Shown: positions 35,023 to 45,343 of the stretch, piece after piece | How positions within the stretch are numbered: the first letter of the stretch is position 1 | How the letters are laid out: the number at the start of each line of letters is the position of its first letter | Assembly (NCBI GenBank): GCA_016508695.1 | Contig: VNKQ01000016.1 | Location: 1,054,001 to 1,118,000, forward strand | Direction: 5' to 3' | Source: Hyphodiscus hymeniophilus | Lineage: Eukaryota; Ascomycota; Leotiomycetes; Helotiales; Hyphodiscaceae | Length of the DNA: 64,000 bases | Made by a program: the position numbers and the translations under genes | Notes under the pieces: model-generated | Databases searched by the model: none | What the model saw: only the letters and a program-made list of their open reading frames with translations | Told to the model about the DNA's origin: nothing

Positions 35023-35578
35023 AGTAGCTAGGCTGGGCTGCAAGCCTATGAATCCACACGCAATTGAGCAAGCCCGAACTAGAAGGCTTTTTGCTCTTTT
35101 GCACACACATTTCATAAAATAGGGACGTCACAAGAACAATATTTGACACGTGTAATATGATACAGGCAGGAAAGAAGCTCCCGCGTGGAGGACTATCAGC
35201 GAAAGCTTCCGACCTATTATTATCTGATGCATCTGGCCCTGGCCAAAAACAAAGTCAGGGAAGAAAGGAATCTAGAATCCATCTTCTCCTGTAAAGTTAC
35301 TCACTCCTAAAGACAGAGCAATTCATGCGCAAAACCCAAATTGTACAAAAACCAGCTGATGACAAAAGAACGCCATGCTCCCCAAATCTTCCACTAATGC
35401 TTGTGATTTTATTTTTACAGAAGAATGAAACGAGCATTACGCAACCAACAACTTGAAGGCTTGTGATATGCCGGTGTGGTTCGACTGCAACCCTACACAC
35501 GACTAGCGAACGGATGGTGGTTGAATACGAAACAATTTCACCAACGACGACTAGAGTACGAGTATCAGCAAATCAGCT
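35023..35578. other. Intergenic between convergent genes
   Basis: 556 bases between the ends of the AP-3 beta and zinc-knuckle genes. It should hold both 3' untranslated regions; no gene or repeat seen. Confidence 0.6.
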
Positions 35579-38500
35579 CTATACGCAAGGGCTTTTCACA
35601 TGCCTGTAAGCTTCTGCAACAACAGGTGTAGGCCTCTTCAGTTTCTTCGCTGCGTCCTCAGCTTGATTCTTATTCTTCCCACTAATGACTCGAATAATCT
35701 TACGAGGCTTGCTGGGTTGTTGCAATTTGCCAAGAATTTCTGCTGACGTGGGAGACAATGGGGATTCGGGCTCGCTGGGCTTGGCATCGTCAACTTCCAA
35801 GTTGACACCAACCTGTGCAGCTTCCGTCGATACAGGCTCAGTTGGCGTCCGGTTCATCCCTTCTGCAGGCGGCTGAGCAGTCTGATTGTTTCCGTTTGCT
35901 TGGTGACCCTGCTGAGAAGGTACACCATTGTTGAAGCCATTCGGCGCATTGGGCCCATGGCCATTGCTGTAAGAGCCTCGTGCGCTGGCATATCCAGAAT
36001 CTTGGCGGGGAGGCTGGGAATCTCGAGTGTTGAATTGTTGGTTCGATGGATTGCCTTGTTGCAGATTGTTGGCGTACGGAGGATTACTTTGTGGAGGATA
36101 AGCAAGGTTCCCATACTGTGGAGGTCCTTGATTAGGAGGATAAATGTTGTTATATTGGCTTTGTGGATTATCATATCGATTTTGGGGCGGGCCCCACTGG
36201 CTTTGTGGTGGTCCGCCGAATTGACCTTGGGGTGGACCATACTGGCCTTGTGAGGATCCTCCATATTGACCATATGGTGGAGCATACTGAGATTGAGGTG
36301 GGCCATGTTGCGGTGGGCCGTTGTATTGACTTTGGGGCGGAGCGCTCCATTGAGGTTGTGGAGGACCATATTGGTTAGTTGGAGCGCCATTATATGGCGG
36401 TTGATGCTGGTACTGGTTTTGTGGGGGCCCATACGGACCTTGTGGTGGATATTGGCCTTGCGGAGGTCCATATTGACTATTGCCAAAGGAGGGCTGGCGT
36501 TGTGGTGGAGGTTGAATGTAGGGGGCACCATAATGTTCTTGAGGGCCATAGTTGGAATGTGTTTGGGGGGGTATATTATTGGTATAGCTCGGCATTCCTT
36601 GACTAGGATACGGAATATTTGTGGGTGGAGGTCCATATGGATTACCATCAGCGGGACTGTTTTGCTGCAGAGTGTTGAATGGAGGATTGCCATATCCGGG
36701 ATAATTCTGCTGCGGTCCTTGAGGAGATCCTTGTGAACCTTGTTGCATGTTTTTCACGGAGTTCTTGTGTGGAGTACCATTGCTTGAAGCATGAACCTGA
36801 GGTGACATGCTGTGGGGAATGTTACCGAATGGCGGGGTCGCATATTGATCTTCCGTTGGCACTGGATCTGACTCTTCCCGTACTGGTTTGGGAGCGCCCG
36901 ACACTCCTAACGATGCAAGTAATGCTTCTGTTGGATCCATTGGAGTCGACGCTGCTTCGCCGGGCTCAGGAGCCCAGACGTCGTCGGGTACACCAAACGT
37001 TGGAGTGCCTGATCTTCCAATAGTTGGCGTTGCAGGGGCCGCTATTTCGGGTGCACCAATATCAAGACCATCTTCGTAAGTCTCATTCTTTCGTCGCTTG
37101 CTTGGCTGCTCTATGCTTTGCTCAATAGATACCTCGAGTTGAATCTGATTATCAACATCCTCTTGCTCTCCAGACCAAGTGCGCTTTCGTGAAGTCGCAG
37201 GCTCCTCGATAACTTCTACTTCAGTCATGATCTCATCAACGGGTTCAGGGCTTTCATCAATTCCGTGTCTCTGGGTCATCCATTGACGAAGCCCCTGCAG
37301 TGGGATCAGTGGACCCTCCAACTTGACATCGGAGAAAGCTGGATCTTCTTTCAAATAATCCCATTGTGGTTGAGTACGAATGGGTTTCAAGTATTCCTTG
37401 AGGTTTTCTTTCCTTGCATATCTCGATACCGACCCAGCCCATCTTGGGTCCATCAACGGCACCGGAGTAACAGAATATGTGTAAGATAGGGGCTGAGAGA
37501 GAGCGACATGCTCGGTTGGCGTGGGCTCTTTGAAAATCTTCTTGAAGTCCCAATTAAACTGCTCTTGCATCAAATCTTCCTCCGTGTACTCGCCTTCTTC
37601 GCCAACCTCATCGGTAGCCTTCTTCGCCAAATCTATAGAGACATCTTTGATTATCTCCTCGCCAGCTGCAAAGACTGGCTTTAACGTACGAACGTTGGGA
37701 GTAGCTGGGCTTGACTGGACAGATAGCGACACTGCTTTTAGCTTTCCTGAATCACTAGAGATAGATCCGTAGTTTCCATAAGGGGTACTAGCACGGGTCG
37801 AAGACAACGAGTTCGTGTTACTCTTGGGGGAGTATTGTTCGTTAATTGGTGAGCTTAGTGATTTCTGAGCCGGCTCATCGGCCTTGAAATCAGGGGTCGG
37901 ACTGTGCGGTGTTGTCTGTGGCGCATCAGAGACTGATCCGTAGTCGTTCTGCGGAGTTGGCTGTGGTTGTTGGCTGGGCGTTCCCAAGTACTCCTTCTGG
38001 CTGTTAGAATCTTGACGTGGCCGATTTTGCTGAGGTGGAGCAGTAAATGGAGAGGAGGCAGAAACAGGTGTCGTATTATTCCATTGCGGTGGCACTGGTC
38101 CAGTGTAGCTGTTACTTCTATGTGTATACTGTCTGACAGGTGATTGAAATTGCGCAGCAGGAGGCATATAAGAAGCTGGGGAGCCATTATATTGTGGGGT
38201 GCCATTGGGCGGATATTGGTTTGGTGATGGATGATATCCTTGGCCGTACTGTGCATTTGGCGGTGGGGCACCATAAGATTCTGGGAAAGGACCGGGGGAG
38301 TAGTATGGCGCCGGATTCTGGAACTGAGGAGGTTGGTAGGCGCTTTGTGGAGGGGGGTAGCCTGGATGTTGCTGTGGCAGCGCGATAGGTGATGTGCCAT
38401 AAGAGGCGGGAGAACTACCGTACTGTGGAGGCTGGCCAGGAACAGCAAATCTCGTGACTACAGGCGGAGCTTTGGAGAAATGTGAGGGAGTACCCATATT

Positions 38501-38784
38501 CTGACCGTTGGCCCATTGCGATGCTGGACTTCCAGAATAGTTTCCATTGGATGGGTTTGGACTTGGAGAAGCACCAAGAGGCGGACCACTAAGTCAACGT
38601 CAGCTCTGGTGATATAATCTCGACAAGATAAGGAAAAGTAGAAAGGAGATCTGAAAAGACGTTGGTTCACTTACCCCATGATATTGCGCTTGGGTTCAGG
38701 GCAATCCACCACAAAGTGGCCTTCCTGGCTGCAATTAAAGCATATCGGAGGCGGGCCAGGGTGTGGACCTGACAGGTGATGCAT
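35579..38784 (-). CDS. CCHC zinc-knuckle protein with Pro/Gln/Tyr-rich repeats
   Basis: Two exons (38784-38675, 38588-35579) give 1039 aa from the first in-frame ATG near the knuckle; the frame stays open upstream and an AG lies just inside, so the true 5' end may differ. The knuckle CFNCSQEGHFVVDC fits C-x2-C-x4-H-x4-C, which binds single-stranded nucleic acid. Next comes a disordered Pro/Gln/Tyr/Ser-rich region, then a compact segment (about 345-470) with FNWDFKKIFKEPTPTEHVAL, DPRWAGSVSRYARKENLKEY and LQGLRQWMTQRHG, which looks folded and conserved. A second long disordered region is built of degenerate QYGPPQ units, and a basic RKIIRVISGKNKNQ tail ends it. I infer an RNA-binding, condensate-prone protein; I cannot name it. 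Confidence 0.8.
36100..36560 (-). repeat. Degenerate QYGPPQ-coding tandem repeat
   Basis: Within the zinc-knuckle gene, units of about 18-30 nt coding variants of Q-Y-G-P-P-Q (also QSQYN, GQFGGPPQ) recur more than ten times. The drift between units suggests an old expansion kept for composition and not for exact sequence. Confidence 0.8.
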
Positions 38785-39651
38785 CCCGTCGATATCGAAA
38801 GCGCAACACCTTCGATCTCCTTGCGAACGATTTGCTCCTTGCCACCATTTGCTTGTTCTTAACAAGTCATCAGTACCAGCGCCCTTGCATGTGCGAGAGA
38901 GCGGGCGACGGAAAGATACGAGTTCAAGGGCGACAGATCCGACTGTCGAGAAAGTGTTTACAAGTCCTATTTGTTCTTGAGATGGAGGAGAGCAGTGTTG
39001 ATGGAAAAGCGCTGTCGCGGTGAGGGAATCAGACGCTGTGAAACTTTGGTCTGTAGTCTGCCGTTGAAAACACTCAGGCACTTGTAGCCTCAGCTTTTTC
39101 GCAGCACAGGCTCCACATGAAGCTCGAAAATGCAGCAAGAAAGAAGCAAAGCAACTGTATCAATTCGTTCGATGCAAAGGAATGACTTTGAAGGTGTAGT
39201 GGGAGAAGAAACTCGAAAGACCAGGGGGACAGAAGACGAGGGAAGTGAAGTGAATAGAGTTAGGATAACGTGAGGCAGAAGACAAATTCCAAGAGCGAAA
39301 GTATGATTGGGGGTTGGCAAGGATGTGAGCTAGCATTACGGTAGAGGATTGGTGCAGGATCAGCAGAACGCCACGAAGTGGTCGACTAGCGAGAACAGGG
39401 GGCAACGCCGTGTCTCGATAATCGTATCGTCAAGCAGTTCAAATTATCCACGAAGTTCGCATACTTCGTCCTCTCAACGACGCTGCGCTCCTTGCATTTC
39501 TTTGATATGACTTAGCGCTGAAAGTCAAGCGACCATGTTGTTGCGTCAACGATCAACATTGAAAGATACCACAGATTCAAGAGCCAATTTCCCTTGGACC
39601 ACAGAGCTCGGTGGCGCATACAGCACCGCATAGAATCTGTCCATTTGCAAC
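38785..39651. other. Divergent promoter region, zinc-knuckle gene and PPG1
   Basis: 0.87 kb between divergent starts. The minus frame upstream of 38784 stays open to 39138 and could contain a missed 5' exon of the zinc-knuckle gene, but shows no conserved composition. Confidence 0.5.
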
Positions 39652-40854
39652 ATGCCCGGGCTGCCGTGTACGTTCAGAACTCCTCCACAGACCTCTGTCC
39701 GTTCAAGAAACTGACATAACGCCTCCACAGCTTCTGTCGACCTTGATCAATGCATTGAGAGCCTCTACAAGAAGAATCTCCTCGCCGAGTCCGTCATCGA
39801 AGCAATATGCGCGAAAACAAAGGAGCTCTTGATGCAAGAGAGCAATGTTGTACACGTACAAGCCCCTGTTACGGTTGTGGGGGATATACATGGTCAATTC
39901 TACGACCTGATCGAGATCTTCAAGATAGGAGGATGGTGCCCGGACACGAATTACTTGTTCTTGGGTAAGTAAGACCTGCCTGCTGGCAGCGTCTAGTTGC
40001 TGGCAGAGTTGTTTGCAAGCTTGCTGGCTTTCTAGCTAACATCTGCAAAGGTGATTATGTTGATCGAGGCATGTTCAGCGTCGAAACGATTTCCCTACTT
40101 GTTTGCTTGAAGCTTCGATACCCACATCGCGTGCATTTGATTCGAGGGAACCACGAGTCTAGAGGAGTTACACAATCGTACGGTTTTTATACAGAGTGTT
40201 CCAGAAAATATGGAAATGCAAATGTTTGGCACTATTTCACGGATATGTTCGATTTCTTGACCTTAAGTGTCGTCATCAACGATCAGATATTCTGTGTTCA
40301 CGGAGGTAAGCTACCACACCTCCCAGTCTGAAGCGACCACTTTGTCCACTTCTTTGCTAGCCTTTGGAACATTTCTGACTTTCCGTTACCCAGGCCTCTC
40401 GCCCTCGATCCACTCTATAGACCAAATCAAGGTTATTGACCGCTTCCGCGAGATACCTCACGAAGGACCCATGGCCGATCTCGTCTGGTCCGATCCAGAT
40501 CCCGATCGCGATGAATTCTCCCTTTCTCCCCGTGGAGCAGGCTACACATTTGGCGCACAGGTAGTCAAGAAGTTCCTTGAAGTAAACAACATGTCTCACA
40601 TCCTCCGCGCTCATCAACTCTGCCAAGAAGGCTACCAAGTTCTCTATGATGATAGATTAAGCACAGTGTGGAGCGCACCGAATTACTGCTACAGATGCGG
40701 GAATATGGCAAGTGTGCTCGAGGTTAGTGATACGGGAGAGCGGTTCTTTAATGTGTTTGCGGCAGCACCGGAGAACGATTTGCATAAAGGGGATATAAAT
40801 CAGGGCGGTGAGAAGGTAGCGGATGGGAATGCGCTGCCTGATTACTTCTTGTAG
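39652..40854 (+). CDS. PPG1: Serine/threonine protein phosphatase PPG1
   Basis: Four exons (39652-39667, 39731-39964, 40051-40305, 40394-40854) give 321 aa. This is a PP2A-like catalytic subunit; in fungi Ppg1 acts with STRIPAK/Far-type complexes. Metal and phosphate motifs are complete: GDIHGQF, GDYVDRG, RGNHESR, and the later His in HILRAHQL plus SAPNYCYRCGN. The text PDTNYLFLGDYVDRGMFSVETISLLVCLKLRYP and IDQIKVIDRFREIPHEGPMADLVWSDPDP matches Ppg1 more than PP4 or PP6. It ends DYFL, the carboxymethylated PP2A-family tail. The 16-nt first exon (MPGLP plus one base) uses a GTACGT donor; it is the only in-frame ATG close by. Confidence 0.95.
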
Positions 40855-41061
40855 ATACAGGCGAAAGGAATTGAATGTAAAGAAAGCCTGTCGTGTGTCT
40901 TCGTCGTCATCGTGTCCGTCATACCCTCGTGAAAATCCCCGACAATGTCTCTCAGCCTTATACGAAAGGAAAGTCTCCTAGCCTCCGCAAGCCTATGTCC
41001 CCAACGCCTTCATCACTCGCCAGTCTATTGGAGTGTCACGGCTTGGTGATTAACACACCGT

Positions 41062-42173
41062 CTACCAGTCCTTGGCGATGTCAAAGGACCATTCGAATGT
41101 GAGATGTGTCTTGTGATCATCGTCAACGAATGTAGAGACAGCATTGTAATGACCGCGGGCCAACATTCCAGAAGGAGCATCTTCCTCGGCGACTGTTTCA
41201 AATCAGTCACAAAAACCTTCAGCCAGCCGCGAACCAAAGAATGACTTACATCGCTTGGTATACTCAGGCGACTTGTCCGTGTTGGGGGCGTACGAGCCCT
41301 ATACTAATATCAGTAACTAGACATACACTTTTCCCTCTCGAGAGCAGTTAAGGTCAAACGAATGGGAATTCTTACCAACATCTCTTGGTCCTTACTGACC
41401 CTGATACCCTTCCTCTTCACAATCTGCACATAGTGTAACCCGCTCAAAATTTGATGCTGTACCTTGAATTTCGTCTCCATGGTGAATTTTGCTCCCTCCT
41501 TGATCTTGAATGGATGGTCTTTCAAGGTTGATAGAGCGCCGGGGGCGGTGAGGTTGATGGTGACGGGGTCTCGGCCAGCCGTGTTCATGGTTAGGGATTG
41601 GATGATGCAGTGGCGTGGGTCGGATGGATCAGATAGGTCTTTTCCACCGCCGCCGAGGCCGAGAGATTCTTTGTAGCGCTTTAAAGATTCATCGTTTGCA
41701 TCTGGAGGTTGTTAGTGGGGCTTGGAGAGAAGGTCAAGAAGATTAATGAAAGCTGATGAAGGAAGAAGGGGGTGGAGAATGAATTGAGTGCAAGTTGGTA
41801 TCTGTTTGAGGACTTGCTATCTATACAAATCTTTCAATACACAGAAAACTCAACAACCTGGGGCTGGGGAAGCTTTTTTGACGGAGTTGACAATAGACCA
41901 TATCAACGACACAAAGCACAAGAGCCTTGCTCGTGGTTGGTGACATGGAGGAAAATGTCGTGCCAGCAAGCAAAGCGAAGATTTCAATAAGTTGAAGGAA
42001 GAGCAGGAGAAATTGGAGAACAGAAGAGATTTAGCACTTGGAGACCACCATTTCTGCGTATATGGCGGAGAGGCTTCAAACATACCCATTTGATGGTATT
42101 CATCAATCGTCTTCTTCTCTCCCACCTTGAACCCCTCCGTCTGCTCTGGCAGAAGTTCATCGTTACCAGACAT
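41062..42173 (-). CDS. RDI1: Rho GDP-dissociation inhibitor
   Basis: Four exons (42173-42086, 41701-41376, 41298-41250, 41192-41062) give 197 aa, normal for the family. It extracts prenylated Rho GTPases such as Cdc42 and Rho1 from membranes and keeps them inactive in the cytosol. The N-terminal arm holds EKKTIDEYHQMDANDESLKR, which clasps the switch regions. The immunoglobulin-like fold has DPVTINL, FKIKEGAKFTMETKFKVQHQ, LSGLHYVQIVKRKGIRVSK, MLGSYAPN and ends HLTFEWSFDIAKDW, all family hallmarks. Intron 1 is 384 nt, the longest in this window within a conserved gene. Confidence 0.96.
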
Positions 42174-42692
42174 TTTGGCTGCTGTAGCTTCGAGGCCTCT
42201 CTTTCTTATTCCTGGAGGTGAGTCAGAGCAGTTTGCTTAGGGAGATGAGACATAGAACGATCAAAACAAGCTGCTAGACCAAAGTGGCGGCAATGGCGGG
42301 GTCGGCGGGGTTGACAGATGAGAGGCTTGGAGGAATCTGAGAGCAGACTCACTGGTTTCTGAGTAGGTTGTGTGTGTTCTGAAGCTGCAGTGTACCGCCG
42401 AGTTTCGATAATCTGAAAATAATGGGAAGAGAGTGTTGATGTTGAAAGATCAGGTTCTTTGCTTAGTTTCAACGAATGCTGTTTGACGAGGCGGTGACAG
42501 GGATTCTAGGCCAATGCAGGTCCCAGGTAGTTCGCGAATGTGTGAAGCGGCTAAGCCTGGACAATGAAGAAAGTACCTATATTAATTCAAATTTTGTAGA
42601 TTTTTGTTTGATCGTATGACAGGGTACAGAAGGTCTTAAGATCCTGCAACGCAAACATAGAGCTTCAGAAGGAGAAAAGCATGTGATCAAAG

Positions 42693-42699
42693 TCACGTG
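42693..42699. promoter_or_regulatory. TCACGTG box
   Basis: Sits 520 bases upstream of the Rho-GDI start, next to a near-copy ATGTGATC. TCACGTG is the Cbf1-type motif; binding is inference. Confidence 0.4.
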
Positions 42700-42863
42700 G
42701 CGCAGGGCTCCTTGAGACGATCCTGAGGCCGATATCAATTTAACATCAGAATCTGCCTACTGAAGCTGCGGCATTATGAAGCCTCATATGTGAAGCAAGG
42801 TGAGCTGTCGCCGAAATGGAAACTCCAGCGAATGAATCACGGGGTTCAGACGAGATATCAATG

Positions 42864-42875
42864 TATCACGTGATA
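42864..42875. promoter_or_regulatory. Palindromic TATCACGTGATA box
   Basis: A perfect 12-bp palindrome containing TCACGTGA, the full bHLH (Cbf1, CDEI-like) motif, about 700 bases from each flanking start codon. Confidence 0.5.
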
Positions 42876-43568
42876 AGTTGAAAAACAGGAAGGGAGGCTT
42901 AATCTCTTTGCTACCTTCGTACACTCATTTCGAATAGATCAGGCTCATCGGCAGGCATTAAGTGCCTCACAATAGAACAGCCAGAAGCTGCTTAGGGAGT
43001 TGAAATTCTTCATGACTCTTCCTATCTATCATTGGACGATTCAATCCAGTAGCTCGATTCGGGAACGGCCCCTGCAATCCCCAGCCCCCCAGCATCCGGA
43101 CAGAAAGCCTCGCTGTCAAAACGGAGAGGGATCCTTAAACCATCCATATCTTCCAGGGATTGTACAACATTCACAATCCCCAATCATTGGGAGAATCGCA
43201 TCTTGTGTCGCGCCTCTGCTCGCTCTCTTATCGTTATCCAGCAATACCGACACTCCTTCCCACGAGTTTGAAGCCCATAAGATTCGATAACGATTTGCGA
43301 CACGGTCAGCGCACTTCATCACGTTCTTCTCACCCTCAATCATCAAGGCGCATTGGTTTTACCTGGTGAGTCGTCAAGATTCCATACTCTTCAAAACAAT
43401 GCGCCAACGTTGTATCCTTTTAAGACAAGTTCTGGGCTGATATGAAGCCGCACAGAAGCTCGTACGCAGAACCAAACATCTTCCTCAAGAACCTCCCTTG
43501 CAAATACACCCTGCGATACCATTTCCAATAATTCTGTCCCAGCTTTGGCTGCTTCTTTCGAACACACA

Positions 43569-44855
43569 ATGGCAGCAACCCGAGAACTTCCCTCCAAGGT
43601 CAACCCTCTCATGACTGAGGAAATCCCACCATGTAAGCCGCGACTACTGCGCGACTGTTATCCGTGTCACTGATTCCCATAGACGAGACCCTTGTATCAC
43701 GTCGTCGTTTGGGGCAGACGGACCTTGCGGTCAAGACTGGACAAGTCAATACTACCAATTCTAGTAAGCCGAAGAGTCTGGGCACCTTCGACTATGCGCA
43801 TCTTCGAGCTCCTCTGCCAAAAGGCATAGTGTCTGGCATCTTCAAGCCGTCGCCCGCCTCCTACTTCCTCATGCGCCGCAGCCACGACGGGTATATCAGT
43901 GCTACAGGCATGTTCAAGGCGACCTTCCCGTATGCTGAGCTTTCCGAGGAGGAGACGGAGCGCAAATATATTAAGAGCCTCGCGACTACAAGCACGGATG
44001 AGACCGCTGGGAATGTGTGGATACCCCCACACCATGCTCTTGAGCTCGCAAAAGAGTATAACATTTCCGCTTGGATCGAAGCTCTTTTAGACAATACGCC
44101 TATTGAGGTCAACCAAACTAAGGATCAATCACCTAAGAGCATTCAATCACCACCATCGTTCCTTTTGCCCCATGAGGCTTTGGCTGCGCCTGCCCCAACG
44201 CCAAGTCGTGGACGTCCTCGCCGGTCCGCGTCTCCTAGTAAGATTGCTTCACCAAAAAAGACTGCAGGATCAACGCGCTCACGAAAGAATGCCAAGGCGC
44301 CTTCTGAAGAGCCATCCGCAAAAGTTGCCAGCAAAAACCTTCACAAAGCACTCAATGCAGATACTGCCACCGAGACAGAAGACTCTGAGAAGCAGGAAGT
44401 CGAAACAAAAGAAGCGCCAGTTGTGAGAATCAATGTTGAGACGGATGTGGAGGTCAAGGGCGATGTCGAGACCACTCATACGCACGTAGAGGTTGAGATG
44501 CCTGCAGGATCACCAGAGCTACCTTTGCCAGAAGACACTGAGGCAATGATTGCGAAAGCAAAGGAAATGGTTGAGGCGGCCACAAAGGCTTCGAACGGAG
44601 AAAGCTCTATGACGCTCAAGCGGAAGGCCGAAGAGATTGAGGAAGAAGAGGTCGAGGAGGGAGGAGAGGCGCCTGCACCGGCCAAGAAAGTCAAAGTTGA
44701 AACAGAGCTCAAGAAAGAGAAAATCAAGACTCGGGCATTGATTGGCATTAGCGCGACTTTGGCAATTGGGTGAGTACATTCTTCTTTCATTCGCGGTATG
44801 GAAAGGCTAACAAAGAACCAGTGCAATGATCCCTTATGTTTTCAACGTTTTTTGA
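43569..44855 (+). CDS. Bqt4-like KilA-N protein of the inner nuclear membrane
   Basis: Three exons (43569-43632, 43683-44769, 44822-44855) give 394 aa. The N-terminal part (about 45-160) is a KilA-N/APSES-type domain: FLMRRSHDGYISATGMFKATFPYA is the core, and NVWIPPHHALELAKEYNI the following helix. A basic, Ser/Pro-rich stretch with KRKAEE-type nuclear signals and an acidic segment follow. The last 23 residues (RALIGISATLAIG then AMIPYVFNVF) form a single tail-anchor helix, completed by a 34-nt last exon. KilA-N plus a C-terminal anchor is the layout of fission yeast Bqt4, which ties telomeres to the nuclear envelope and helps protect Bqt3. That this protein does the same is inference from layout; an APSES transcription factor would lack the anchor. 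Confidence 0.85.
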
Positions 44856-45343
44856 GCTGGATCAGTGGCAGTAGGCACAATTTCTGTTTATACACTCATT
44901 TTATGGGATTTCAGGCGTTACTCATGAGTGTGGACTACATACTCTGGTATGATTGGAGAGGCAAGATGTTGCTGGATACCCTGTTTGATCGGTGTTTTCT
45001 GAGTAACGTTGCAAATCCATTCTGTACCGAGAAAAGGGCTCTTTTCGAGATCTTATAATACTTTAATCCGAGATTGATAAATATGTGACTGCCCTTTTGA
45101 GCCTACCCAAGGGGTAGATCTCGCTTGCTTGCTTGAACGCTACCTACGATTACGTATGTCGTGCTTTCCCTGTCCTAATTTCCTTCCCTCCACTTCAAAT
45201 TTCACATGCTCTCATTTCCTATCCTCTTGTACTTTGGCCTCGACTTAGCTGCGGCGGATTAGGCTTCGTTTAATACTTCAACCATCATGGAATGGATTAT
45301 CTGATGAAACGTGTCCCATGATACTCTCGATCTTCCTCCCATC
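44856..45343. other. Intergenic 0.5 kb between same-strand genes
   Basis: No gene. It should contain the 3' end of the Bqt4-like gene and the promoter of the next. No distinct motif seen. Confidence 0.5.

Larger units (their letters stand above)
42174..43568. other. Divergent promoter region, Rho-GDI and Bqt4-like gene
   Basis: 1.4 kb without a supported gene. Two TCACGTG boxes lie at 42693-42699 and 42866-42873, the second part of the 12-bp palindrome TATCACGTGATA. Confidence 0.6.

Noticed and set aside
39652..40854. PP4 or PP6 catalytic subunit
   Set aside because: Segments around GDYVDRGMFSVETISLL and IDRFREIPHEGPMADLVW agree with Ppg1, whereas PP4 and PP6 have GDFVDRG and different residues after it.
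43569..44855. APSES cell-cycle or developmental transcription factor (Mbp1/StuA type)
   Set aside because: No ankyrin repeats as in Mbp1/Swi6, domain at the N-terminus, and a C-terminal membrane anchor, which fits Bqt4 better.
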